Positions 42,908-50,152 of a DNA stretch of 64,000 nt are shown here, piece by piece. The notes below the pieces were generated by a model, which was not told the DNA's origin, ran no database searches, and saw only the letters and a program-made list of their open reading frames with translations. The DNA is taken from positions 1 through 64,000 of the forward strand of contig JAIRYW010000014.1 in assembly GCA_031267645.1 (NCBI GenBank), read 5' to 3'. Both the position numbers and the translations under genes were made by a program. Source of the DNA: Propionibacteriaceae bacterium. Lineage in GTDB: Bacteria; Actinomycetota; Actinomycetes; Propionibacteriales; Propionibacteriaceae. Within the stretch, counting starts at the first letter, position 1; the number at the start of each line of letters is the position of its first letter.

Positions 42908-43807
42908 GTGCCGAAGAAGCTGAGACGGTACGGACCGCCGCTGCTGCTGATCTCACCCTCGCTGATCTTGATCGGCGTTTTCGTCTACGCCCTCATCATC
43001 GCCAATTTCCGGACCTCGCTGACCGACATCACGACCGCCCCCCAAACCACTGGCTTGGCCCCCCACCGGATCGTCTGGTTCGAGAACTACATCAACCTGT
43101 TCAAATCGGACGCTTTCCAACACTCGCTCAAGAACCTGATCCTCTACACCGTCACCTTCCTGGTCGGGACCATGTTCTTGGGCTTCCTGTGGGCTTGGCT
43201 GTTGGAGAAGCGGGACCGCTTCGAAGGCATCTTCAGGACGGTCTTCCTCTTCCCCATGGCGGTCTCTTCGGTGGCGGCCGGCGTGATCTGGCGCTGGCTG
43301 CTGAACTCGAACCAGGGCACTCGGGCCTCCGGGTTGAACCGGCTGTTCCAGCTGCTCCACCTCGACTTCCTCCAGAACAATTGGTGGAATAACAATTCCA
43401 TCGGCATCATGGCCATCGCCATGGCCGCCATCTGGCAGCTGTCGGGCTATGTCATGGCCTTGTTCCTGGCCGGTTTCCGGGGCATCCCGGACGAGCTGCG
43501 CGAGGCCGCTCGGGTGGACGGAGCCTCCGAGTGGAAGCTCTACCGCCACGTCCTGTTCCCCCAGCTGTCGCCGGTCGCCCTGTCCGCTTTGATCATCATC
43601 GGACACATGTCGCTCAAGGCCTTCGACCTGATCGTGTCGATTTCGAAACCGGCCAACTATCAGACCAAGGTGCCGGCCGTCGACATGTACATCTTCAAGT
43701 CGCAGTACTACTACGCCAGCGCCGCCGCCGTCGGCGTCATCCTGCTGGCCTTCGTCCTGGTCTTGATCGTGCCTTATCTGGTGCGGATGACGAAGAGGGA
43801 GAAGTAG
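42908..43807 (+). CDS. sugar ABC transporter permease (MalF type)
   Basis: 299-residue permease with six membrane segments and the EAA loop PDELREAARVDGASEWKLYRH at about 195-215. A long polar loop (NSNQGTRASGLNRLFQ, near 137-152) lies between helices. Start GTG 42908 is behind GAAGGAA. The next permease begins directly after its stop codon. No ATPase is encoded in the operon; a shared MsiK-like subunit is expected. Confidence 0.92.
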   Translation: MPKKLRRYGPPLLLISPSLILIGVFVYALIIANFRTSLTDITTAPQTTGLAPHRIVWFENYINLFKSDAFQHSLKNLILYTVTFLVGTMFLGFLWAWLLEKRDRFEGIFRTVFLFPMAVSSVAAGVIWRWLLNSNQGTRASGLNRLFQLLHLDFLQNNWWNNNSIGIMAIAMAAIWQLSGYVMALFLAGFRGIPDELREAARVDGASEWKLYRHVLFPQLSPVALSALIIIGHMSLKAFDLIVSISKPANYQTKVPAVDMYIFKSQYYYASAAAVGVILLAFVLVLIVPYLVRMTKREK

Positions 43808-44698
43808 ATGTCCGAGTCTGTGACTTTGTACGATCCGGCTCCGGCCGTCCGTCGTCGCCGGGGCAAGGGCTTCAACTGGGCCCGCTTGCTGCGCTACCTT
43901 CTGCTCCTCTTCTTCTTGATCGTGGTCCTGATCCCGGTCTACGTCCTAGTCATCACCTCCTTCAAAGAGAACGCCACCGCCTCCCAGGCTTGGTTCCTGC
44001 CCGAGAACTGGAGCCTGGAGAATTGGAAGTCGGCTTGGATGGGTTTCAAGGGCCTGCCCGCCATCGGCCCGGCCCTGGGCCGCACCGTCGGCATGGTGGT
44101 GCCGGCCGCCATCATCTCCAGTTTCCTAGGTTCGATGAACGGCTTCGTGCTGTCGCGTTGGCGCATCCCGTACTCCAACGTCATCTTCACCTTGATCCTG
44201 TTCGGCATGTTCATCCCGTACCAGTCCGTCATGGTGCCGCTGTATCAGATCGTCCATGGCCTCGGCCTGCCGCCCGGCACGCCCTCGCTGATCTTCCTGC
44301 ACGTCGTCTACGGCATCCCGATCACGACTTTGATCTTCCGTAACTACTACGAGTCGATCCCGAACGAGTTGATCGAGTCCTCCCGGGTGGACGGGGCCGG
44401 CATGTTGAAGACCTACTCCCGGGTCGTCCTGCCGCTGTCGGTGCCCAGCTTCGTGGTGGTGCTGATCTGGCAGTTCACCTCGGCTTGGAACGACTTCCTG
44501 TTCGCCTTGTTCTTCTCCTCCGGCAACAACGGCCCGGTCACCCTGGCGCTGTATTCGATGGCCGGCGGCTCGATGCTGCAGGACTACGGGGCCTCGATGG
44601 CGGCCGCCATCATGTCCTCCCTGCCCACTTTGCTGGTGTACATCTTGCTGGGGAAGTATTTCGTGGGCGGGCTGATGTCGGGTTCGGTCAAGGGCTGA
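43808..44698 (+). CDS. sugar ABC transporter permease (MalG type)
   Basis: 296-residue second permease: six membrane segments, with the EAA loop PNELIESSRVDGAGMLKTYSR near 190-210 (first Ala replaced by Ser, which is tolerated in the family). It ends in a GGLMSGSVKG tail. Its start abuts the stop of the upstream gene. The 3' end of this gene (about its last 100 bases) occurs again in decayed form at 46.2 kb, so the region just downstream has been duplicated. Confidence 0.92.
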   Translation: MSESVTLYDPAPAVRRRRGKGFNWARLLRYLLLLFFLIVVLIPVYVLVITSFKENATASQAWFLPENWSLENWKSAWMGFKGLPAIGPALGRTVGMVVPAAIISSFLGSMNGFVLSRWRIPYSNVIFTLILFGMFIPYQSVMVPLYQIVHGLGLPPGTPSLIFLHVVYGIPITTLIFRNYYESIPNELIESSRVDGAGMLKTYSRVVLPLSVPSFVVVLIWQFTSAWNDFLFALFFSSGNNGPVTLALYSMAGGSMLQDYGASMAAAIMSSLPTLLVYILLGKYFVGGLMSGSVKG

Positions 44699-44735
44699 GA
44701 CTGGTCTGACTGGTGGGGCCGGGGTCCGGCCCGTC

Positions 44736-45113
44736 GTGATCGGTTCGACTGATAGCGTGTTTCCTTGGATCCGGGCGGTGAACCTGCCTGTGTCCCCCTG
44801 GAGGCGACTCCTGCAGGGTCACAACATGGAAGAAGGCTGTCGATGGGGCGTTGGAAGCGATCAATTGACGGCGAAGGCGGCCACCTGGTTGGCCAAGAAC
44901 CCACCTGACCTGGTCCTGTTGAGCGCCGGCATGGAGGACATGCGTGACAACTACAAGATCGCCGTCGACATGATCGGCTCGGACTCCAAGGGCGACGTCG
45001 ATTTCGTCACCGCCCTCGCCCCGGCGGACATGGCCACCTCGATGTACCCCCGGGATTCCGGGTACCAAAAGATGGCCGCGCTGTGGCAGGCGGCTGTCCT
45101 ACCGCTGATTTAG
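44736..45113 (+). pseudogene. SGNH/GDSL hydrolase remnant
   Basis: This 125-codon frame carries pieces of an SGNH (GDSL-like) esterase in order: an EGCRWGVGSDQL stretch like the Gly-Trp segment before block II, TWLAKNPPDLVLLSAGMEDM resembling the block III PDxVLLxxGTND strand, and RDSGYQKMAALW resembling block V with D-x-x-H degenerate. The block I GDS motif is missing, block III has lost the Gly-Thr-Asn-Asp core (SAGMEDM) and the middle is shortened. I read it as an internally deleted, dead gene; a short divergent protein is possible. It lies downstream of the sugar permeases, possibly a former enzyme of that operon. Confidence 0.45.
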
Positions 45114-45142
45114 GTCGCGTCGGAAGAGGATTGGGCCCAGGG

Positions 45143-45281
45143 CTGAGTTCGCCGTAAGCGACGGTTCTGTTCCGGTCACTGGGCTGGACGCTTCGAATGT
45201 GAGGAAGAATCGCTTTTGAGCGAGCCTTGACTGCGGCTGTGGGGCTTGACTAGTGTGAAACTATTCGACGCGATGTCGCCT
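45143..45281 (+). repeat. 139-bp direct repeat, copy 1 (promoter and leader)
   Basis: This segment is repeated at the same length at 46287-46425 with few changes. It holds the promoter of the first small lipoprotein gene. Similarity continues past the repeat into the gene start. Confidence 0.9.
45227..45256 (+). promoter_or_regulatory. promoter of lipoprotein gene 1
   Basis: TTGACT, 18-base spacer, TAGTGT. An identical arrangement is found 1,144 bases downstream in repeat copy 2. Confidence 0.45.
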
Positions 45282-45329
45282 CGATCCGATTCACTCTTCA
45301 TCGTGGTCGTGGCGCAGAGGGGAGTCATG

Positions 45330-45728
45330 ATGGGACGGTTCGATTCAATCAATCGGCGCTGGTTGGCGGCCCTGGTGGCGGGGGCTGGCCTAGCTCTGGC
45401 GGGCTGTGCCGCCCCGACCGTTGACATCTCGTCCAGTGATGTGATCGGGACGGTGTCTGATCCGGTGGTGGTGGAACCGATGGGTGTGGAGGCGACAGTC
45501 GAATACGCCAGGTGCCTGGTCGATCAGGCTGTGGCCATGGCGGATGACACCAACCAAATTCAAGCCGGTGTCCAGATCATTGAGGTAGGCGACGTCGGCT
45601 CGACGGACCCCGCCTGTCAGGCGCCGTCTTGCATAGGGGCGTGGGCGAAGCCTTTGACTCCGATCAGCCAGGCTGTCCGAGATTTCTGTGATCTCCATGC
45701 GGTGGATTACATCGATCCGCCTAGCTGA
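45330..45728 (+). CDS. small Cys-rich lipoprotein, internally deleted (LP1)
   Basis: 132-residue predicted lipoprotein: MGRFDSINRRWLAALVAGAG, then LAGC with Cys at 25. It is a paralogue of the gene at 46473: leader, CLxxQ-type segment (EYARCLVDQ), the CxxxxC pair (ACQAPSCIGAW) and the tail VDYIDPPS all match. Compared with that paralogue about 60 residues between DPVVVEP and VEATVEYA are missing in frame, at a short GATCCG direct repeat, removing two of six conserved Cys. The start at 45330 is preferred over the ATG one codon before it because spacing to GAGGGGAG is better and the paralogue starts there. Function unknown; surface-exposed if expressed. Confidence 0.65.
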   Translation: MGRFDSINRRWLAALVAGAGLALAGCAAPTVDISSSDVIGTVSDPVVVEPMGVEATVEYARCLVDQAVAMADDTNQIQAGVQIIEVGDVGSTDPACQAPSCIGAWAKPLTPISQAVRDFCDLHAVDYIDPPS

Positions 45729-46186
45729 GGCTGTGCCGGCGGGCTTGGCCTGACGTCCAGGCGATCCAAGGACAGTTTTCTGATGGTATGCGAGTTTGAT
45801 TGTCTGCTGGGCTGTTTGGTCGGTTGGCGAATGTACTCGGTGAATTTTGTGCCGGATTACGTCCAACTGCGGTTCGACGGCCCCAGTTCTGTTGACTCGC
45901 CCCCAGTCGACCTGCTTCGTGTTGCCCACGGTCGGGGCTGAGCAGAGGACGTGAGCTGGGCTCGTTGAGCGGGTGCGAGTAGGGCATTGGTTTTTCCAGG
46001 TACAGTGGTCGCGTGAGCCCCGGACGAGGCCGCCGTCAGGCGGTCGGCGCGCCGGGGCACTGTCATATTGAGCCACTGTTTTGGCATGGGTGTCGCTCTC
46101 CTCGAAGCTAAGTGAGCCAGGTCTGTGATTAAGGCCGGGTCCTTTTTCGTTCGCCGCCTCCCGGTCTAGACACCGGGGTGAAGCAT
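45729..46186. other. intergenic stretch with decayed sequence
   Basis: No intact gene is supported. Near 45806-45866 a frame reading CLVGWRMYSVNF then VPDYV resembles the end of the small lipoprotein family, probably a worn-out copy. A strongly structured element (46002-46063) is listed separately. The rest shows no recognisable signal. Confidence 0.45.
46002..46063. repeat. nested inverted repeat of unknown role
   Basis: ACAGTG (46002-46007) and CACTGT (46058-46063) enclose GCCCCGG/CCGGGGC, which enclose CCGCC-GTCA-GGCGG. The nested pairing with side bulges suggests a folded RNA or a mobile palindromic element. Confidence 0.5.
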
Positions 46187-46289
46187 TCGATGGCCGCCGC
46201 CGTCATGTTCTCCCCGCCCTTTCTCTGGTGCGCATCTTTCAAGGGAAGTATTTAGTGGGCGGTCTGATGTCGGGTTGGGCCAAGGTCTG
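46187..46289 (+). pseudogene. duplicated, decayed 3' end of the MalG-type permease
   Basis: The segment aligns base by base with the last 105 or so bases of the permease gene ending at 44698 (for example AAGTATTT-x-GTGGGCGG and CTGATGTCGGGTT), with about one change in five at its start and fewer near the end. Translation of its last part reads GKYLVGGLMSGWAKV then stop. It runs straight into repeat copy 2, which shows that the duplicated unit began inside the permease gene. Confidence 0.85.
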
Positions 46290-46425
46290 AGTTCGCCGTA
46301 AGCGACGGTTCTGACCCTATCGCTGGGTCAGGCGCTTCGAATGTGAGGAAGAATCGCTTTTGGACGAGCCTTGACTGCGGCTGTGGGGCTTGACTAGTGT
46401 GAAACTATTCGACGCGGTGTCGCCT
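46287..46425 (+). repeat. 139-bp direct repeat, copy 2 (promoter and leader)
   Basis: Equal in length to copy 1 (45143-45281) and nearly identical over its right two thirds. In this copy the SGNH remnant is absent: permease tail and leader are joined at a shared GCTGAG sequence. Confidence 0.9.
46371..46400 (+). promoter_or_regulatory. promoter of lipoprotein gene 2
   Basis: TTGACT, 18-base spacer, TAGTGT, the duplicated form of the promoter at 45227. Confidence 0.45.
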
Positions 46426-46472
46426 TAGACAAAATGGAATTTGTCGTTGTCGTGGCTCAGAGAGGAGTCGTT

Positions 46473-47054
46473 ATGGGGCGTTTAGATTCAGTGGCTCGAC
46501 GTTGTTTGGTGGTCTTGGCGGCGGGGGCTGGTGCCGTCCTGGCTGGATGCGCCGGCCCGGCTGGCGGCGTCTCGTCGAATGATCCGACTGGGACGGGGTA
46601 TGATCCGGTGGCGGCGGCCGAAGCCTTCGTGAACTGCTTCAATGGTCGACTGTCCAGCAGCGTCTTCGCCTTGACCATGAATGATGATTCCCCGGGCTCA
46701 CCGGGTGTGAGCCTAAGTTTGAGGTACGACGCCCCGCTGGATCTGCCAGGTCTGGAGGTGGTGGAGGCGAATCGAGTCTGCCTGGCCGAAGTGCCCCAGT
46801 TCGAGCCTGATCCGCCGGCTGCGGAGGCGACTCTGGAATACGCCCAGTGCCTGGCCGAGCAGGGCGCGAACGTGATGATGAATGGCACCGACATCATCCA
46901 ATTCGTGGTGGTCGATGCCCCCGCTGTGACGGACTCCGCCTGTCAGGGTTCGGGCTGCGTCCATACATGGGTGTATCCACTGACGCCGGTGGACCAAGCC
47001 GCCAGTGAGTTCTGCCGTCTCCAAGTGCCGGATTACGTCGATCCGCCCCGCTGA
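46473..47054 (+). CDS. small six-Cys lipoprotein (LP2)
   Basis: 193-residue predicted lipoprotein with leader MGRLDSVARRCLVVLAAGAG and VLAGC (lipid Cys about 25). After it six Cys are shared with the paralogue at 49293: FVNCFN, NRVCLAEVPQF, YAQCLAEQG, the pair ACQGSGC, and FCRLQVPDYVDPPR at the end, so up to three disulfides outside the membrane are likely. I know no family for it. It is the most complete copy in the 46-47 kb part; GAGAGGAG precedes ATG 46473. Base composition is lower in GC than in flanking operons. Confidence 0.7.
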   Translation: MGRLDSVARRCLVVLAAGAGAVLAGCAGPAGGVSSNDPTGTGYDPVAAAEAFVNCFNGRLSSSVFALTMNDDSPGSPGVSLSLRYDAPLDLPGLEVVEANRVCLAEVPQFEPDPPAAEATLEYAQCLAEQGANVMMNGTDIIQFVVVDAPAVTDSACQGSGCVHTWVYPLTPVDQAASEFCRLQVPDYVDPPR

Positions 47055-47073
47055 GGGAGATAAGGGGCTTGTC

Positions 47074-47178
47074 ATGAGGCGGTTGCTGGGGGTGGTGCTT
47101 CTGGCTGGGTCGCTGGGCCTGTTGGCGTCCTGTCGATCCGATGGATCCGGTCGCGAATGACTGCTTAGCGGGGCGGGT
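47074..47178 (+). pseudogene. lipoprotein leader joined to a foreign tail (dead fusion)
   Basis: An ATG at 47074 opens a clear lipoprotein leader (MRRLLGVVLLAGSLGLLASC), but after three more residues the sequence becomes a copy of the last part of the lipoprotein gene at 48670: bases 47135-47178 match 49225-49270 (GATCCGATGGATCC, then GTCGCGAA and TGACTGC or CGACTGC). The tail is out of frame with the leader, so translation stops after 28 residues. It is the product of a deletion that removed the body of a lipoprotein gene. Confidence 0.75.
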
Positions 47179-47207
47179 GGTTCATTTGATAGCGAGTGAG
47201 GTCTCTG

Positions 47208-47750
47208 ATGGGTTGGTCTAGTTCAGCGAAGCGTTGGGTGGCCGTGGTGGTCGTCGGGGTTTTTCTGGCCGGGTGTGGGGTCGCCTGGGGTGGATCCGTC
47301 GGCTGATCGTTTGGTGGTGGCGACGGCTTTCGTAGAGTGTGTGAACAGTCGGACGGTTGGGATGGGTTATTCGCTTGGTGTGGCCGATGGCAATCCGGAC
47401 AGTTTCAGTATGCGCACTGGCTGCGGGGGGGGGGTGTGTCGTCGGAGGAGTGTGGGGAGCGGTTGCGTTCTTCGGTGGTGTTGGAGGCGAATCGGGACTG
47501 TCGGGTGGAAGTGCCTCAGTTCGCGGCGGAGCATGCGGTGTCTGAGGCGACGTTCGAGTTCGGGTTGTGTTTGGTTGGGGAGGGGTCCCGGGTGGTGATG
47601 GATGCCTGGGGTTATCTCGGATTCACGGACATAGTCTGTGAGTCGGCGGCTTGCGTTGGTTTCGTGGGGTGGCCTGAAGTGCCGGTTGATTTGGCGGCTT
47701 GGGACGTCTGTCGGGTGCGGGTGCCGGATTTCATTCCGCCGACGCGTTAG
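47208..47750 (+). pseudogene. frameshifted six-Cys lipoprotein (LP3), possible phase-variable gene
   Basis: Close paralogue of the intact gene at 49293. The leader (MGWSSSAKRWVAVVVVGVFL, LAGC) is in one frame; ADRLVVATAFVECVNSRTVG to SMRTGC is in the next frame; VSSEECGERL through RVPDFIPPTR is back in the first. The first shift is an extra G in TGTGGGG near 47276; the second lies in a run of ten G (47425-47434) where the paralogue has GGGGAGGG. Two net extra bases there restore the frame. All six conserved Cys are still encoded across the frames. It may be a fresh pseudogene, a sequencing artefact in the G-run, or a slippage-controlled gene. Confidence 0.8.
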
Positions 47751-47784
47751 GGCTGTCGGTTGAGGAGGCGATGGTGTTGTTCTT

Positions 47785-47849
47785 CGTCATCCTGTGCGGG
47801 CGGGGCACATTCGGTTGGGATGGATACTGCGACTGCGCTTAGGATGACG
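47785..47849. repeat. dispersed intergenic repeat (REP-like), copy B
   Basis: CGTCATCCT (47785-47793) and AGGATGACG (47841-47849) bound a 65-base element with further internal GC pairing. The ends match the core of the repeats at 38.5 and 59.2 kb. Confidence 0.6.
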
Positions 47850-48090
47850 GGGTGGCGCGCAATGTGACGGAATGGGCAGTGTGTGGTTGTGGTTTTGGGT
47901 CCGTCTAGTGGTTCGACTGTCGCCCATGCGGGACGACATGTTCTCCAGCGTCGACGCTCTGGTGTTCATGCGTCACTCTGGCTGACTCCGCTGTGGTGTG
48001 GGCAGATGTTCATTTGGCGTGTGTTTGGCGGGTGGGGAGTTTGGCTGTGTCTCGGCTTCGAATCGATCGGATGAGGCGGTCAGAGAACTG
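47850..48090. other. intergenic, nothing recognised
   Basis: GT-rich on the plus strand, with a 63-codon frame (47883-48074) that lacks a ribosome binding site and resembles nothing. No gene is supported here. Confidence 0.5.
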
Positions 48091-48120
48091 TTGACAGGCG
48101 GTTCAGCCCTGGGCTAGTTT
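48091..48120 (+). promoter_or_regulatory. promoter of the small secreted protein
   Basis: TTGACA (48091-48096), 18-base spacer, TAGTTT. The leader to ATG 48270 would be about 140 bases; its middle is AT-richer than usual for this window. Confidence 0.45.
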
Positions 48121-48269
48121 TCTTATTAAGCGGAAGGTGCGGCCCCAAGTCCATGATCTCCATGCTTAAGGCAACACGCTTCGTTCAGTTCGATGGCGCA
48201 TGGGGGCACTGTCGGGCGGCGTCTTCCGTCGTGTGACTATTCGGCCCACTCAATCCAAAGGAGGAAATC

Positions 48270-48587
48270 ATGGGTCTGAAGAAAAAGTTTGTCAGCACTC
48301 TTGTCGCGATTGGAGGTGGTGCCGCATTGGCTATGGGTTCGATGGGAGTTGCTCACGCCATTTACTTCCCAGATGGGAACGGAGAACTTACGGTCGTTCT
48401 CGCTTCTGCCAACGGGGGGTACACGAAGGGTACGATGGTCTGTTTTCCGAATACGGGATACGATGCACGTGCTACTGTTATTGTTGGTGGACAGACAAGG
48501 CAGTCAGCGTGGAAATATGGAGTTGCGTCTATAAGTCATCAAGTTGCCGGTGCTGTTACTGTTACTGGCACCTGTGATTTCACCTGA
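48270..48587 (+). CDS. small Sec-secreted protein of unknown function
   Basis: 105 residues: MGLKKKFVSTLVAIGGGAAL, a hydrophobic core and VAHA as signal peptidase I site (cleavage after about residue 30), leaving a mature chain of about 75 residues. The mature part is rich in Gly, Thr, Val and aromatic residues, has two Cys (MVCFP and TGTCDF), likely one disulfide, and a WKYGVAS stretch near the end. I do not recognise the family. Size, Sec leader and the nearby ABC system recall lactococcin 972-type bacteriocin loci, but the motif order differs, so this is only a comparison. AAAGGAGG precedes ATG 48270, and a strong hairpin follows, so it is a single-gene, well-expressed-looking unit. Confidence 0.8.
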   Translation: MGLKKKFVSTLVAIGGGAALAMGSMGVAHAIYFPDGNGELTVVLASANGGYTKGTMVCFPNTGYDARATVIVGGQTRQSAWKYGVASISHQVAGAVTVTGTCDFT

Positions 48588-48600
48588 ACGCCGGAGGCCG

Positions 48601-48637
48601 GGCTCAAGAGGCGGTCATTATATCCGCCTCTTGAGCC
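48601..48637 (+). terminator. terminator of the small secreted protein gene
   Basis: GGCTCAAGAGGCGG and its exact complement flank a nine-base loop just after the stop codon. No T-run follows. Confidence 0.75.
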
Positions 48638-48669
48638 TGGCGCTACCTTATAGGATGTATGTGCGGCAC

Positions 48670-49293
48670 ATGAAATGTATCAAACCATATTTCTTAATAG
48701 TATTAGTCTTAATGTTCGGTTCGTGCGCTGTTGAACAGAGTTCACCGGAGCCATCGTCTGAGGCTAGGATCGCGGATAGTTTGGTCACGTTATTCCAGCG
48801 TGAGTTGGAGAGGGAGCAGATATCCGATTTCGAGCGCGAGATTTTCACGCGAGCGGTGGAGACGGGTCGGATTGATCCGGCGGATTATGAGGAGGCGCAT
48901 CTGCGCTATGACCGGTGTATGCGGGACGCGGGTTTCCCACTGACTTACAGTAAGAGAAGCAGCGGGGTTTACAGCACTGATACATGGATTGGGGAATCGG
49001 CTGAACTGCTAGGTGATCAAGGTTTGATCTGTTCGAGGGGCGTCCTGGCCCGGGTGGAGGCTCTGTTCAACTTGCAGCAGAATAATCCAGATCTATTGGT
49101 GGATGACCGTGAGGTGGCCGTGCGATGTCTGGCTAAGGCTGGGTTGGTGCCTTCGTCGTATGCGGTGGAGGACTTCCAGCGGGATTTCATTGACTGGGGG
49201 GCCGATTCAGAAGGTCCTCCTTTTGATCCGATGGATCCAGTCGCGAACGACTGCCTGGCCGGCGCGGGGTACGAATATTGGAGAGATTACTGA
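48670..49293 (+). CDS. predicted lipoprotein with four Cys
   Basis: 207 residues. MKCIKPYFLIVLVLMFGSC looks like a lipoprotein leader, although Phe-Gly-Ser before the Cys is an imperfect lipobox. The mature part is acidic and helical with repeated C-x-x-x-G motifs: RYDRCMRDAGF, RCLAKAGL and NDCLAGAGYEYW, a pattern seen in many uncharacterised actinobacterial lipoproteins. The start is uncertain: ATG 48655, GTG 48661 and ATG 48670 are all in frame and none has a good ribosome binding site. Its stop overlaps the start of the next lipoprotein gene (TGATG), so the two are coupled. A fragment of its 3' end occurs at 47135. Confidence 0.65.
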   Translation: MKCIKPYFLIVLVLMFGSCAVEQSSPEPSSEARIADSLVTLFQRELEREQISDFEREIFTRAVETGRIDPADYEEAHLRYDRCMRDAGFPLTYSKRSSGVYSTDTWIGESAELLGDQGLICSRGVLARVEALFNLQQNNPDLLVDDREVAVRCLAKAGLVPSSYAVEDFQRDFIDWGADSEGPPFDPMDPVANDCLAGAGYEYWRDY

Positions 49294-49835
49294 TGATAGG
49301 CGCATGGCCGATGCGGTGGTGCGGGGCGGCTCTGATATTTGGGACGATTTTGGCTGGCTGCGGGGCGTCTCCTGAGGCAAGTACGTCGCCTGATCGATTG
49401 GCGGTGGCGTCGGCCTTCGTGGAGTGTGTGAACAGTCGGACGGTTGGGATGGGCTATTCGTTGGGTGTGGCCGATGGCAATCCGGACAGTTTCAGTATGC
49501 GCACTGGCTGCGGGGAGGGTGTGTCGTCGAAGGAGTGTAAGGAACGATTGCGTTCTCCTGTGCTGGTGGAGGCGCATCGGGACTGTCGGGTTGAGGTGCC
49601 TCAGTTCGCGGAGGAGTATCCGGTGTCTGAAGCGACGTTCGAGTTCGGGTTGTGTTTGGTGGGGGAGGGGTCGGCTATGGTGATGGATGTCTGGGGTAAT
49701 CTCGGTTTTGCCGACATGATTTGTGAGTCGGCGGCTTGCGTCGGTTTCGTGGGGTGGCCTGAAGTGCCGGTCGATCTGGCGGCTTGGGATGTCTGTAGGG
49801 CACGGGTGCCGGATTTCGTCCCGCCTCCGCGCTAG
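49293..49835 (+). CDS. small six-Cys lipoprotein (LP4)
   Basis: 180-residue predicted lipoprotein, leader MIGAWPMRWCGAALIFGTI then LAGC. The six family Cys are present: FVECVNSR, HRDCRVEVPQF, FGLCLVGEG, ICESAAC and WDVCRARVPDFVPPPR, plus two extra (RTGC, KECKERL). It is almost the same as the broken gene at 47208 (NSRTVGMGYSLGVADGNPDS identical), which shows recent duplication. The start overlaps the stop of the upstream lipoprotein gene, with GGAGAGA before it. Unknown function; probably exposed on the outer face of the membrane. Confidence 0.72.
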   Translation: MIGAWPMRWCGAALIFGTILAGCGASPEASTSPDRLAVASAFVECVNSRTVGMGYSLGVADGNPDSFSMRTGCGEGVSSKECKERLRSPVLVEAHRDCRVEVPQFAEEYPVSEATFEFGLCLVGEGSAMVMDVWGNLGFADMICESAACVGFVGWPEVPVDLAAWDVCRARVPDFVPPPR

Positions 49836-50152
49836 GCACTGCTGATTCGAGACGGTGATTATCTTGTCTTACGTCATTCTGCTATCGATATCGCATGTGG
49901 TAAGGGATATTTGTGTATAAGTTCTTCAGTGTGGCCTCAGTCTCCCAGTGATTTAGAGGCGTGGGATATTTGTCGTGCGCTGGTGCCGGGTTTCGTCGAG
50001 CCTCCGCGTTAGGGAACTTGAGGAAGCGTTGATCTACGTATTTCGTCGTGTGGACCGAATCGGAGTGAGGGATCCACTGAGTGGATCTACGACGCTGTTG
50101 TACGCGGTATGGCTGGGCACTATTGGGGGATGTGAGCGGTTAGGGTCTGATC
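49836..50152. other. intergenic with a lipoprotein remnant
   Basis: 317 bases without an intact gene. It is AT-richer than the window average and contains the remnant listed at 49932. No terminator with a T-run was seen; the last 60 bases lead into the adaptor gene without an evident strong promoter. Confidence 0.5.
49932..50012 (+). pseudogene. C-terminal remnant of a six-Cys lipoprotein
   Basis: The 26 codons read WPQSPSDLEAWDICRALVPG then FVEPPR and stop, matching WPEVPVDLAAWDVCRARVPD, FVPPPR of the gene at 49293. Nothing upstream continues the frame, so it is the tail of a third, deleted copy. Confidence 0.75.

Noticed and set aside
47883..48074. 63-codon frame after LP3
   Set aside because: No ribosome binding site, no leader, and Arg/Trp/Gly-rich composition without similarity to the lipoproteins.
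48270..48587. firm call as lactococcin 972-type bacteriocin
   Set aside because: Leader, size and a WKYG-like stretch are suggestive, but the order of motifs and the lack of an adjacent DUF1430-type immunity protein do not support the name.
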